The notes: generated from the sequence alone by a model not told the origin. DNA of 59,674 bases from Bacteroidota bacterium (GCA_013288745.1 JABDBG010000006.1:1-59674), one strand, 5' to 3'; counted from the first letter of the stretch, positions 35,273 to 45,239 are shown. Program-made: numbers and translations.

Positions 35273-36276
35273 TTTATTTTAGCGAGTGATTCAAAAGCCT
35301 TTTTTTCTATCTCAGCTATTTCTAATAAGTAATCGCCCATTACATCAAAATCAGCCTGACTACCGATCCTGCCTTTATAAATACCTGCAGCCTGCACAGC
35401 AGCTGAGCGCCAAAGGTCTCCCGCTTGTGTCATTAATTTTGAACTCTCCAATAAAATGTCATTAGGTAAGTAGGCGTGTGCTTCCTGTAAAAAAGCGCCG
35501 TAGATATAGCGAAAACCTCCGCCACCTGTTCCGATCTCTTCCTGCATGCGTACCAATTGCGCCAAGTATAAGCCGGCTGTTTTCGGGCCCAATTTATCGC
35601 GCCAGTTCTTTATTTTTTTTGCGGTATATCGTATTCCTTTTACGCCAATGAAAAACATGGGTATGTTCAGCATTTCATGTGCATTTTTTTTGATACCGCT
35701 TTTGATCGCTTTTCTTATTACATCATCAGTAATAATTTTTTCTTCTTTGGGATAATAGATCTGCCCGCGCGGTGCCAAAGCCCCTTTAGCAAACCTTACT
35801 CTTTCCAATTCATAGCGACTAAGCGTAGTTGTATTTTCCATTACCGGATCACTGATCAGGTAATTGTCTCCTTCACTTCCGTAAACAATTAAATTGTGTG
35901 CATTAAAATGAAAACGATATTCTTTTGGAAAATATGTAAGATAATAAACACCTACCTGGCAACCAACCGGCTGGCCCGTATCTAAACATTGTTGCAAAAA
36001 TTTTTCCGCTTCAGGTTTTGAAGTGAATTTTTTTCTTACAACAGGAATGTCCAATGCTTTGCAGGTTCTTTTAAAAATAAGTCCTGGTTGTGTGCGAAAT
36101 GCAATAGCAGGGCCGTTGTTTATTTTTAATAAAGGAATGTAGATGTAAAACAAACCCGAGCCAATGCCAAAGGCTAAAGGTTCGGTTATTTTATTTACGC
36201 CAATACTTTGTAATAGATTTATCGTAACGCCATTCTCACAATGTGCCGCTTGTATATGTTTAAAATCAGTCTTCAT
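35263..36276 (-). CDS. BtrH-like acyltransferase/peptidase-fold protein
   Basis: 337 residues. The N-terminal half resembles the BtrH N-terminal domain: a papain-like triad can be proposed as C13 (QAAHCENGVTINLLQSIG), the histidine of FNAHNLIVYG and the aspartate of LISDPV. In butirosin synthesis BtrH moves an acyl group from an ACP to an amine; here it might transfer a chain from the ACP to the resorcinol. The C-terminal ~150 residues are helical (family DUF4872-like). It overlaps both neighbouring genes, so it is firmly in the operon. Confidence 0.72.
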   Translation of the reverse strand: MKTDFKHIQAAHCENGVTINLLQSIGVNKITEPLAFGIGSGLFYIYIPLLKINNGPAIAFRTQPGLIFKRTCKALDIPVVRKKFTSKPEAEKFLQQCLDTGQPVGCQVGVYYLTYFPKEYRFHFNAHNLIVYGSEGDNYLISDPVMENTTTLSRYELERVRFAKGALAPRGQIYYPKEEKIITDDVIRKAIKSGIKKNAHEMLNIPMFFIGVKGIRYTAKKIKNWRDKLGPKTAGLYLAQLVRMQEEIGTGGGGFRYIYGAFLQEAHAYLPNDILLESSKLMTQAGDLWRSAAVQAAGIYKGRIGSQADFDVMGDYLLEIAEIEKKAFESLAKIKWQ

Positions 36277-36673
36277 GTACAGTCATGTTTTTTAAATCTT
36301 CAACAGTTACATTAAATGTTTCGGCGTAGCGTTGTAATTTTTCGGTTGATAGTTTTTCAAATACAGCCGGCTTCAAATGTTGTTTAATAGTCAATTTCCA
36401 AAAACCGGAATAAGCGGCAACGATCGCGATATCCATTAATCTGTATTCCATAAAAAACAATATAGGGCTAGCTTCTTTATTCAGTACTTTTTGTTTTGCG
36501 GCGGCAATGCGTTGTGCAATATCATCCCAGGCAACATCTAATGCAGTGGTTTTTATTTCCCAACCGGAGCTAAGGTCTGTTGAATAATTGCCATCTTTAT
36601 CTACTGCATAAACAACTTCTTTTGTTAGTTTGTTTAGTGCGCCATTATCTTGAGGTATCTCTTCTTTTTTCAT
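36266..36673 (-). CDS. Unknown protein of the Dar operon
   Basis: 135 residues, not recognised. It has no signal peptide or membrane helix. The N-terminus has YAVDKDGNYSTDLSSGWEIK, the middle is helical (ALDVAWDDIAQRIAAAKQKV), followed by a hydrophobic stretch around FFMEYRLMDIAIVAAYSGFW and the tail LQRYAETFNVTVEDLKN. It overlaps the BtrH-like gene by 11 bp, and a 67-bp gap separates it from darB. Probably a small partner of the BtrH-like protein; no function is claimed. Confidence 0.75.
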   Translation of the reverse strand: MKKEEIPQDNGALNKLTKEVVYAVDKDGNYSTDLSSGWEIKTTALDVAWDDIAQRIAAAKQKVLNKEASPILFFMEYRLMDIAIVAAYSGFWKLTIKQHLKPAVFEKLSTEKLQRYAETFNVTVEDLKNMTVHED

Positions 36674-36740
36674 TTGAACCTGGATTTAATGAATGATAAA
36701 AGTATCAAGATGCAGGTATCAAGGACTACCTGCTCCTATT

Positions 36741-37889
36741 CTAACAAACAGTTAGCATCGCATACATGTAGGAGAAGCGTGAGCTTTCCGGAACAAGCAA
36801 TAGAATTTGTTGCCCCTTTTGTAATTTACCGCTATGGAATAATTCATCTACCATTAAGTAAACAGAGCTTGCGCCAACATTGCCTACCGTACTTAAATTC
36901 ACGAACCATTTTTCATAAGGAATGCCCATGCCATTTACGATCAGCTGATCAAATATTTTGCTCTTAAAAAATTCGCTTGACATATGCGGTAAAAAATAAT
37001 CGACTTTAGTAACATCTAATTTTCTTCTGTCGAAAATCTCTTTCAATTTTATTCCACCTAATACAATGATATTTTCGCTTAACAGTTTTACATCTTGCTT
37101 GATGCTTAACAAGGATTTGCCTGTTATATCTTCGGATGAATAGTCCATATAACTTGTCAATGTGCCATCAGCTAGTTTTTCACTGCCCATGTACATACAA
37201 GCTTCTTTCTCATTTGCGAAAGAAGCCCCTTCAACCCAATCAACGCGTAGGCTTATTCCTTTTTCGTTCGGAGTGTCAGACATAGCAAATGCTGCAGCAC
37301 CGTCCGATAACATCCATCTTAAAAATTCTTTTTCAAAACCTATGTATGGATTTTCTTCAAGCTGCTTTAATTTTTGTGCTTCATCTTCAAAGACATCTGA
37401 TACAAGAGAGCGCGAAAATCTTTCAGAGCCCGTTGCTACAGCATTGTGAACATCACCGGTTTTAATAGCCAGGTACGCATATTTAAAAGCATGCATACCT
37501 GCGCAGCAAACACCAGCGGGTGAAACTACTTCAATATTTTTTGTTTCGGGCAATGCACCATGTACCATTACCGCATGAGATGGCATCATTTGATCGGGAG
37601 AAGATGTCCCGCAAGTCAATAATTCTATCGCATTTAGTTTGGATGTATCATTATTAAACAAAGACCTTACGGCATTGGCGGTCATCTCTGCATTCGTATG
37701 CGTTGACTTACCTCCCTTGTTTAAAGCGTAAAACCTGTTTTTAATACCATTGTTCCTCAACACGATCCTTTTGGATTTTGAAGGCTTTTGATCGATGAAG
37801 CCAAGATATGATTCCATGTCATCGTTAGACACTGGCTCATTTGGGAAAAAACTGGATGTGTTAGTAATGTAAACCTGATTAAAAGACAT
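36741..37889 (-). CDS. darB: Ketosynthase III-like dialkylresorcinol enzyme DarB
   Basis: 382 residues of the FabH/KAS III fold. Catalytic C129 in PAGVCCAGMHAF, the histidine in YFLPHMSS, and the asparagine in STVGNVGASS are present. DarB-type enzymes join two activated beta-keto acyl chains head to head to give the cyclohexanedione precursor of dialkylresorcinols and flexirubins. Its pairing with darA 11 bp upstream is diagnostic. Confidence 0.87.
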   Translation of the reverse strand: MSFNQVYITNTSSFFPNEPVSNDDMESYLGFIDQKPSKSKRIVLRNNGIKNRFYALNKGGKSTHTNAEMTANAVRSLFNNDTSKLNAIELLTCGTSSPDQMMPSHAVMVHGALPETKNIEVVSPAGVCCAGMHAFKYAYLAIKTGDVHNAVATGSERFSRSLVSDVFEDEAQKLKQLEENPYIGFEKEFLRWMLSDGAAAFAMSDTPNEKGISLRVDWVEGASFANEKEACMYMGSEKLADGTLTSYMDYSSEDITGKSLLSIKQDVKLLSENIIVLGGIKLKEIFDRRKLDVTKVDYFLPHMSSEFFKSKIFDQLIVNGMGIPYEKWFVNLSTVGNVGASSVYLMVDELFHSGKLQKGQQILLLVPESSRFSYMYAMLTVC

Positions 37890-37900
37890 TCTCTATAAAA

Positions 37901-38800
37901 TTAATTCACTCCTAATAAATATTGTTTCCTTGCCTTTATTTTCCTGGATAAAAACGGTTTAAAGAATATTGCATCAACAGTTAGAATAATCGGAGCTGCA
38001 ATAAAGAGCGCAATTAAAAGATAATATTTGAATGCAACAAGCCATCTGGCTTTATTTTTCTTTTTTGAGATGATATTGGCCCAGATTTTAAAAATATGAC
38101 CTGCTTTTGATTCAATATACATCAATCTGTATTTTATTACTACGGCTTTTGCAATAACCAGTTCTTCTTGTAAGCTATCCCAATTTCCTTTATTTAAATG
38201 TGATTCAACAATTGTTCCAAACTCTTTGGTGTTTTTTATATCTGTATCAGATACACCCGGCAAAGGGAAAATATTTAAATAGCGTTCTTTCTTTGCTTTG
38301 AACATCCATTGAAAGATCGTAACAAAACTAACCGGATTCGGATGTTTATCGACCAATGCAATATTGCCTACTAATTTTGCATCAGCGCCTTGTAATACTT
38401 TTTTTACTTTTTCAAAAGCGTTGATCCACATATTCCTTGCGCCTGTAATAGTTATAACAGGTGTATTTTTTACAACTGCTCTAAAAGCAGGATGGTGCAA
38501 TATTGTATTTGCCGGAATACTGGCAGATAAGAACCAGGCCTGGTAACCAAAAATGATCAGATCATAGGATGATTCTTTTAGCTGGAATGGGGCTAATTCA
38601 CCCGGTACGGCCAATACGCAATCGGGCATTACTCCAAAAAAGCTTGGGCCTTTCCATGGAAATGGATAAGGTATTGCGGGTTGAACACGTACTATTTCTA
38701 CAGAAGCTCCTGATGCAATAAGCGGTTGCGTTAAATTATCAATGATCTCTCCTAACTGTCCCGATTGGGAATAATAAATTGCTAATACTTTCTTGGCCAT
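37901..38800 (-). CDS. darA: Dialkylresorcinol-condensing protein DarA
   Basis: 299 residues. The N-terminal ~190 have a flavodoxin-like fold with the nucleotide/FMN loop YYSQSGQLGEI and ITITGARNMW; the C-terminus has one membrane helix (FKYYLLIALFIAAPIILTVD). DarA proteins accompany DarB and complete the ring, most likely by aromatising the cyclohexanedione. The membrane helix suggests synthesis at the inner membrane, consistent with the ABC exporter in the same operon. Confidence 0.82.
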   Translation of the reverse strand: MAKKVLAIYYSQSGQLGEIIDNLTQPLIASGASVEIVRVQPAIPYPFPWKGPSFFGVMPDCVLAVPGELAPFQLKESSYDLIIFGYQAWFLSASIPANTILHHPAFRAVVKNTPVITITGARNMWINAFEKVKKVLQGADAKLVGNIALVDKHPNPVSFVTIFQWMFKAKKERYLNIFPLPGVSDTDIKNTKEFGTIVESHLNKGNWDSLQEELVIAKAVVIKYRLMYIESKAGHIFKIWANIISKKKNKARWLVAFKYYLLIALFIAAPIILTVDAIFFKPFLSRKIKARKQYLLGVN

Positions 38801-38813
38801 AATTGTCTGTAAA

Positions 38814-39302
38814 TTAAAAGTCTTTTGCGTTTAGTATTTTGGATCTTTTGCTGTAATCCAGAATGTATTGTTGAATATCCTGCGGTGCTGTTTTAAATAA
38901 TTTGTCTATAAATATTTTATCTTTTTCCAGATCCCCTTTGTAATTCACTATTGGCGGGGAATTCTCTTGTACCATCAGCCGTAAAAAATGCAATTCAACA
39001 TTTTGTGTATCCAGTTTTATGCAGCTTTCTAATTTTTGCCGCCCTGATTTAAATAAACTTATTTTTTCGCTTATTTTCTTTACTAATCCGGCTTTAGTCA
39101 TTAATAAGGTTCCTTCGTAAGCGTTCTTATTTACAATAGTGCTTGTTTTTACAATTTCCAATTCATTATTGATCGCATCAATATTTTGAGAAGCCATTAC
39201 TGAATAATAATCATTTTTATTAAATATCGCAAAATAAGCATCGCCGTTTACCGTTGTTATGGCAGATATAAACAAAAGAGCGCTAATTACTTGCAGTTTC
39301 AT
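38814..39302 (-). CDS. Small secreted protein, first gene of the Dar operon
   Basis: 162 residues from the ATG at 39302 (MKLQVISALLFISAITTVNG, a signal peptide). The frame also opens at 39353, but that adds a second hydrophobic run with no purpose. The mature part is alpha-helical and charged (LESCIKLDTQNVELHFLRL and a C-terminal KLFKTAPQDIQQYILDYSK). The family is not recognised; similar short periplasmic proteins accompany flexirubin clusters. It starts the operon 13 bp before darA. Confidence 0.7.
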   Translation of the reverse strand: MKLQVISALLFISAITTVNGDAYFAIFNKNDYYSVMASQNIDAINNELEIVKTSTIVNKNAYEGTLLMTKAGLVKKISEKISLFKSGRQKLESCIKLDTQNVELHFLRLMVQENSPPIVNYKGDLEKDKIFIDKLFKTAPQDIQQYILDYSKRSKILNAKDF

Positions 39303-39766
39303 GAAATACAACATTAATGCGCTAAAAATAAACAATAAAATGTTGCATAACAAAACAAACGATTGTAAACAACAGTGGAAATAATTGCCTAGTTATTATT
39401 TTTTCTTAATATTTTCTTTTGTAAAGAAACAAGTGTTTAAATGATTATAACTTATTGAACTGATACTAGGAAGAATGAAGAAGAAAATAAAAATTAATTA
39501 GGTGCTAAAGGATGGGTACCGGGGTTTTAAGTGTAAATTATTAAAAATTTATATTTATTTTATTGATTGAATATCTACATAATAGAACCATGTTTAAACA
39601 TTGATATTAATATATTAAATTAATAAAAATGTGAATTTCACTAAAAGATATTCATTTTTTTCGATGGAAATTCAAAAACTATAACGTAGATTTAACAAAG
39701 GATAGTAAATACTAACTTTTTTTTAACAAAAGTCAAGTAATTCCAATAATTCTAAAACAATTATAT
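39303..39766. other. AT-rich divergent intergenic region
   Basis: About 460 bp between the divergent Dar operon and susC. Very AT-rich, with no open frame or hairpin of note. TAACTTTT (39713-39720), one base off TAnnTTTG, is a weak candidate for the susC -7 element; TAATGTTG on the minus strand (39308-39315) is a weak one for the Dar operon. Nothing else is seen. Confidence 0.5.
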
Positions 39767-42700
39767 ATGAACAAACTCTTGACGCTTCTAGGAGCATTTC
39801 TTCTTTTAAGTTCTCATTTATTTGCGCAAGGAACAGTAACAGGTAAGGTTATTGATTCTAAAAACGGAACACCGTTATCTGGTATATCCGTTAAGATTGA
39901 GGGGACCAATCTGGGAACAAGTACAAATGCAGACGGGTCCTTTAGTTTGAATGTTGCCGATTCCGCAACAGTTACATTGGAGTTTTCAGGCATCGGCTTC
40001 GGATTTAAAGCTTTACAAGCCACATCGGGACAAGATGTTACAGTCGCTATGGTTCAGGAGAACAAATCTCTTAGCGAGGTAGTAGTAACCGCTTTGGGAA
40101 TAAAAAGAGAAAAAAGATCTTTGGGTTATTCTACTCAAACCGTTGGAGTTGATGAACTTAATAAATCAGGAACGGGAAACCCCCTAAGTGAATTAGAAGG
40201 TAAAGTATCGGGACTAACAGTTATCAATAGTGCGGGTGATCCGGGTAGCGGAACCTATATACGTCTTCGTGGTGTTACATCACTTACAGGAGATAACCAA
40301 CCTTTAATGGTAGTTGATGGGGTTCCAATTGATAACTCAATCAATAATTTCGATCCAACATCTGCGACACCTAATGTTAGTGGTCCCAACTCAAATTTTA
40401 CAGGAGGATCACAACCAACAAACAGAGGTGTCGATCTTAATCCAAGTGATATCGAATCAATAACAGTGCTTAAAGGGCCGGCGGCAACAGCCTTATACGG
40501 TATCAGTGCAGCCAGTGGTGCAATCATTATCACTACAAAAAAAGGTACATTAGGAGAAGGGAAAATAAATGTTGAAGTTAATTCTTCAATATCATTCGAG
40601 AATCCTAATCAATTACCAGGGCTTCAGGATCAATATACACAAGGAACGGCCTTAGATCCTACAACATCAGCACCTACCTTTTTACCTTCCCCTGTTTGGA
40701 TAGGTGCAGCCGGTACATTCGGCGATGGATCTGATGCAACAAGTCCTAATACAGGCAATTCAATGGGATCAGGAGGAAAAAAACTTTCTTGGGGTCCAGC
40801 AATTGATACCATGTATTTTACTGGTGTCCCAGACGCATACGATAAAAACGGAACTTTGGTAGGACAATCAAGTCCTTTAGCTAAAACAAAAGCTCATCCA
40901 TATAATGAATATGACTTTTTTCAACAAGGGGTTACCTACAATAATAATATCGCGTTATCAGGTGGTACCGAGAACTCCAGTTACCGTGTGTCTCTGGGAA
41001 ACCTTAACCAAAAAGGTATTGTTCCAAACAGTGCATATAATAAAACGACTTTTAGCGTATCAGGACAAGCCAAACTTTCTGACAGGCTTACTACTTCGGC
41101 CGCTATTAATTTTATAAGTTCTGCTAACAGTAAAGTTCAACAAGGATCTAACCTTTCAGGGATAATGTTAGGGCTTGTGCGAACTCCGCCAACATTTGAT
41201 AACTCACAAGGGTATGTAATGCCCGATGGAACAGGAGACCAAAGAACTTTCCGCGGCGCTAATGGTCCTTATGATAACCCTTATTGGACAGCTAATAAAA
41301 ATCCTAACACAAGTGATCTTACTAGAGTTTTTGGATATGGTCAAGCTAATTACCAACTTCTAAAATGGATGGTATTAAGCTATCGTTTAGGGGGAGATTT
41401 CTATTCACAAGCCGATAAGCTGGTATATGATATTAATTCAGGATCATTTCCTCTGGGAGCTATTTATTTAAATAATTATTTAAATAAACAGATTAACTCA
41501 GATTTCACCATCAATATGAAACATGATTTTTCACATGAATTAAGTGGAACTTTATTATTAGGACAAAACTATTTCTATAATCAATCAAGTTCACAGTTAG
41601 CGTCAGGTAGTGGCTTTGTAATACCAGGTTTCTATGATATTTCAAATGCAACGTCTTATCAAAATGGGCCAAATACAAATGGCGAAAAACGTACTATGGC
41701 TTTTTATGGAGATGCAGAACTGAATTATAAAAGAATGGTGTATTTATCGGTTACGGGTCGAGAAGAAAAATCTTCCACTTTACCAATATCTAACAATACA
41801 TTCTTTTACCCATCTGCGAGTTTAGCCTGGGTATTTACTGAATTGAAAAATTTGAAGGATAAAAGTATTTTAAGTTTCGGTAAAGTAAGAGTATCAGCAG
41901 CACAAGTAGGTAAGGATGCACCGATTCAAGCATTACAAACTCATTATCTTTCAACTACCATTACAGATGGATTTACACCAGGTATTTCCTTTCCTGTAAA
42001 TGGAGTAAGTGCATACAATCTTAGTAACACTATATCTGTAATAGGAAATACAAGTTTAAAACCTGAAAAAACAAACTCCTATGAAGGTGGGCTGGATTTA
42101 GGATTTCTTATGAACAGGATCAATTTTAGCGGCACCTATTATTATGAAAAAACTACAGATGCTATATTTACAGTGCCAATTTCTTACGCAACCGGATTTG
42201 CTTCAAAAGAGCTTAATGCGGGAGTGTTAACAAATAAAGGTGTCGAATTAAGCTTAAACCTTGTGCCTATTAAGTCAAAAGATTTTCAATGGGATGTAAC
42301 TTTCAATTGGTCTAAAAATGTAAATAAAGTTGTTAGCTTAGCACCAGGAGTAAGTAAAATATTAATAGCAGGATTTACGAATGGCGAAATTGATGCGATC
42401 GCAGGACAACCTTTTGGAATTATTTACGGAAGTAAATATGTAAGAGCAAATAGTAATTCCAATACATTCTTAATTAATGATGATGCAACTAGCCTAGGAT
42501 ATGCGATGCCTATTGCAGGGCAAGCGACAGGGCAAATAGGAAATACAAATCCTAAATTTATAAGCTCAATGATCAATACCCTTGTATACAAATCTTGGAC
42601 ATTAGGATTTCAGATCGATTGGAGACATGGAGGTGATATTTGGAACGGAACAAGAGGAGCCATCGATTATTTTGGTACAGGTAAGGCTACAGAGAACAGG

Positions 42701-43132
42701 GGTCAGAGCACTGTTTTTAAAGGCTTGTTAGGTCATCTGGACGGAAATGGAGATGTGGTGCATTATGTAGGAGGAGTAGAAGTTGCAGGCCCTGGTGCTG
42801 CGAATAGCTCTTCTGCTGTCTATAATCAATATTATTGGCAAAACATCGGAAGCAGTTTTGTAGGTCCATCTGAATCGGATGTTGAAGATGGTTCTTTCTT
42901 AAAATTAAGACAGCTAAGCTTGAGTTATAATTTGCCTAAAGGCATGATTTCTCATGCTGGATTTAAAACAATATCACTTACAGCATTTGTAAACAATATT
43001 ATTTTATGGACAAATTATAAAGGGGTTGATCCTGAAACAAGTTTAGCAGGACCAGCAAATGGACAGGGTTTAGATTATTTTAATAACCCCGCTACAAAAA
43101 GCTATGGATTACGTTTGAATCTTGGTCTTTAA
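39767..43132 (+). CDS. SusC/RagA-type TonB-dependent outer-membrane transporter
   Basis: 1121 residues. Signal peptide ending LFAQG; a carboxypeptidase-regulatory-like domain (~22-95, TVTGKVIDSKNGTPLSGISV); the SusC-type junction LSEVVVTALGIKREKRSLGY; plug domain (GDPGSGTYIRLRGVTSLTGD, VLKGPAATALYGISAASGAI); and a long barrel ending SYGLRLNLGL. It imports a bulky nutrient captured by SusD, driven by TonB. The substrate is unknown: no glycosidase, peptidase or anti-sigma/FecR gene is beside it. Followed 20 bp later by susD. Confidence 0.95.
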   Translation: MNKLLTLLGAFLLLSSHLFAQGTVTGKVIDSKNGTPLSGISVKIEGTNLGTSTNADGSFSLNVADSATVTLEFSGIGFGFKALQATSGQDVTVAMVQENKSLSEVVVTALGIKREKRSLGYSTQTVGVDELNKSGTGNPLSELEGKVSGLTVINSAGDPGSGTYIRLRGVTSLTGDNQPLMVVDGVPIDNSINNFDPTSATPNVSGPNSNFTGGSQPTNRGVDLNPSDIESITVLKGPAATALYGISAASGAIIITTKKGTLGEGKINVEVNSSISFENPNQLPGLQDQYTQGTALDPTTSAPTFLPSPVWIGAAGTFGDGSDATSPNTGNSMGSGGKKLSWGPAIDTMYFTGVPDAYDKNGTLVGQSSPLAKTKAHPYNEYDFFQQGVTYNNNIALSGGTENSSYRVSLGNLNQKGIVPNSAYNKTTFSVSGQAKLSDRLTTSAAINFISSANSKVQQGSNLSGIMLGLVRTPPTFDNSQGYVMPDGTGDQRTFRGANGPYDNPYWTANKNPNTSDLTRVFGYGQANYQLLKWMVLSYRLGGDFYSQADKLVYDINSGSFPLGAIYLNNYLNKQINSDFTINMKHDFSHELSGTLLLGQNYFYNQSSSQLASGSGFVIPGFYDISNATSYQNGPNTNGEKRTMAFYGDAELNYKRMVYLSVTGREEKSSTLPISNNTFFYPSASLAWVFTELKNLKDKSILSFGKVRVSAAQVGKDAPIQALQTHYLSTTITDGFTPGISFPVNGVSAYNLSNTISVIGNTSLKPEKTNSYEGGLDLGFLMNRINFSGTYYYEKTTDAIFTVPISYATGFASKELNAGVLTNKGVELSLNLVPIKSKDFQWDVTFNWSKNVNKVVSLAPGVSKILIAGFTNGEIDAIAGQPFGIIYGSKYVRANSNSNTFLINDDATSLGYAMPIAGQATGQIGNTNPKFISSMINTLVYKSWTLGFQIDWRHGGDIWNGTRGAIDYFGTGKATENRGQSTVFKGLLGHLDGNGDVVHYVGGVEVAGPGAANSSSAVYNQYYWQNIGSSFVGPSESDVEDGSFLKLRQLSLSYNLPKGMISHAGFKTISLTAFVNNIILWTNYKGVDPETSLAGPANGQGLDYFNNPATKSYGLRLNLGL

Positions 43133-43152
43133 TCATATAAAAATATAAATGT

Positions 43153-44514
43153 ATGAAATCGAAAATATTTTTTTTAATAGCAATAACCGCATTAATAATC
43201 TTTGGCGAATCTTGTAAAAAATCGTTTGAAAAAGCTAACGAAGATCCTAATTCTCCAGCATCGGTAACCCCCAGTACGTTATTGCCTACGGTAGAAGCTA
43301 CCTTAGGGTACACCCAAGGTGGCGACATCTCGAGGTTTTCCGGACTGTATGACCAGCAATTGTTTAGTTCGGCTCAACAGACGGGTGCTTATTACACCTA
43401 TATCGTAACAGATCAGGATTTTGATTCACCGTGGGGCAATATGTATACATCCGTAATGGAAAATGATAAGACGCTGATGAATCTTGCCGATTCGTTTAAC
43501 AACAATGAATATAGCGGTATATCAAGAATTCTTATGGCATATAGCCTGCAATTGATGGTTGATAATTGGGGTAAAGTGCCTTATTCACAAGCACTAACAG
43601 CCGTTAATGGAGGAACATTTACTCCAAAATACGATAACGATCAAGCTTTATATGATACAATAGTAAGTTTGATCAATGTAGGCACTGCAAAATTAAGTAA
43701 CAGTGATGCAGGAGGGTTAACTCCTAGCTTTGACGATGCAATTTATGGGGGAGATGAATCAGAATGGATAAAATTTGGTCATGCAATTAAGGCAAGATTG
43801 TATATCCATCAAAGTAAAAATAATGCAGCGATGGCTGCGAATGCGCTTGCTCAATTGGATTCTGCATTCGGGTCCAATAGTGATAATGCCCAATATATTT
43901 TTGGTTCGACAGAAACTTCTGCAGGACCAGTTTATCAATTTGATGAACAGCGCGGCTATATAGACTACCCATCCAGTACCATGGCATTTTTTCTTGATAG
44001 CTTATCAGATCCCAGGTACAATATATACTTAGATTCTACATATAGTGATGTTAATGAAGATGGCATTGGGCATTATTACGGAGATGACACCGGCCACGTA
44101 GAATTTATAACCTACGATGAATTGTTATTTGTGAAAGCAGAAGCAACGTTAAGATCAACGGGAAATTTTGTAGCAGCACAAACAGCATATGATTCAGCTA
44201 TTTACTATAATATGACCAAGTTGGGAGTCGCACCTACTGATATTGCCACATACCTTACTGCAAATGGCACACTAACAACTATTGCTGTAGATAGTGCCAT
44301 TGCTCAAGTTGCGTTTCAGGAATACTTAGCATTGTACTCAAATCCTGAAGCATTTACGTTATGGCGCCGTACGGGTAGTCCTGTACTTGTTCCTACATCA
44401 GGTACAAATGGTATTCCTCGAAGATACCTTTATCCTAATAGCGAGGTTACCTTAAATGCGGCTAATACACCTGCATCAACTTCTTATACACCGAAAATTT
44501 TCTGGGATAATTAA
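43153..44514 (+). CDS. SusD/RagB-like nutrient-binding lipoprotein
   Basis: 453 residues. The lipobox is GESC with C21 as the lipid anchor. The start of the mature protein (KKSFEKANEDPNSPASVTPS) and blocks such as IARILMAYSLQLMVDNWGKV-like ISRILMAYSLQLMVDNWGKV and ITYDELLFVKAEATLRST place it in the SusD-like_2 group, whose members bind oligosaccharides or peptides. It forms the lid of the SusC transporter. Second gene of the pair; a strong terminator follows. Confidence 0.93.
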   Translation: MKSKIFFLIAITALIIFGESCKKSFEKANEDPNSPASVTPSTLLPTVEATLGYTQGGDISRFSGLYDQQLFSSAQQTGAYYTYIVTDQDFDSPWGNMYTSVMENDKTLMNLADSFNNNEYSGISRILMAYSLQLMVDNWGKVPYSQALTAVNGGTFTPKYDNDQALYDTIVSLINVGTAKLSNSDAGGLTPSFDDAIYGGDESEWIKFGHAIKARLYIHQSKNNAAMAANALAQLDSAFGSNSDNAQYIFGSTETSAGPVYQFDEQRGYIDYPSSTMAFFLDSLSDPRYNIYLDSTYSDVNEDGIGHYYGDDTGHVEFITYDELLFVKAEATLRSTGNFVAAQTAYDSAIYYNMTKLGVAPTDIATYLTANGTLTTIAVDSAIAQVAFQEYLALYSNPEAFTLWRRTGSPVLVPTSGTNGIPRRYLYPNSEVTLNAANTPASTSYTPKIFWDN

Positions 44515-44541
44515 AATCGAAACTTTTAAAGTTGGATACTT

Positions 44542-44570
44542 AAAAATGGCAGCTTTTAGCTGCCATTTTT
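44542..44570. terminator. Bidirectional terminator between susD and phoU
   Basis: The stem AAAAATGGCAGCT/AGCTGCCATTTTT with a 3-nt loop sits between the converging genes, with A- and T-runs on both sides. Confidence 0.9.
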
Positions 44571-44573
44571 AAG

Positions 44574-45239
44574 TTACATAATTCCCTTTTGATGCTTCAG
44601 CACTTTTGCTTCTACATAAAAGATAATTTCTTCTGCGATGTTTTTAGATTGATCTCCTACACGTTCTAATTTACGAACGATAGATAAAACAAATACCGCC
44701 TGACTGATATTTTCAGGACTTGTTTTTATATAGGCTGCTATGGCGTTATCAGCATTTTTATTTATTTCATCTAATATCTCATCTCTTGAAAAAATGGTGC
44801 GTGCCAACAAAGTATCTTCATTTTCAAAAGCCACTTTTATATCTGACAATATATCTATCGAATCATCAAACATGCGAATTAATTTAGTTCCTTCCAATAA
44901 ATCCACATCAAACTTGTTATCCGATTTTATTACGTATTTAGCGATGCCTTCTGCGATATCTCCAATGCGCTCTAAATTATTATTGATCTTTAAAGCCGCT
45001 AACAAAAAGCGCAGATCAACAGCTACCGGACAAAACAGCGCGAATATATTTTCGCAATCCCTATCTATTTTTAGCTCAAAAGCGTTTACTCTTTTTTCTC
45101 TTGCAATTACTTCATGGGCAAGGTCCTTATCAAATAATAGCATTGATTCCTTTGCTTTTATTAACTGCAAGTGAACAAGCTCCGTCATGTTAATTACTTC
45201 AGTTTTAATGTGCTGTATTTCTAGCTCAAACTGTGTCAT
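44574..45239 (-). CDS. phoU: Phosphate uptake regulator PhoU
   Basis: 221 residues, two three-helix bundles each with a metal-binding motif: NNLERIGDIAEGIA and RKLERVGDQSKNIAEE. PhoU links Pst activity to the PhoR-type kinase, switching off the Pho response when phosphate is plentiful. Last gene of the pst operon. phoR and phoB are not in the window. Confidence 0.95.
   Translation of the reverse strand: MTQFELEIQHIKTEVINMTELVHLQLIKAKESMLLFDKDLAHEVIAREKRVNAFELKIDRDCENIFALFCPVAVDLRFLLAALKINNNLERIGDIAEGIAKYVIKSDNKFDVDLLEGTKLIRMFDDSIDILSDIKVAFENEDTLLARTIFSRDEILDEINKNADNAIAAYIKTSPENISQAVFVLSIVRKLERVGDQSKNIAEEIIFYVEAKVLKHQKGIM

Noticed and set aside
39767..44514. SusC-SusD as part of the phosphate operon
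   Set aside because: They are on the opposite strand, converge on phoU across a strong bidirectional terminator, and have no Pho-box-like sequence upstream.
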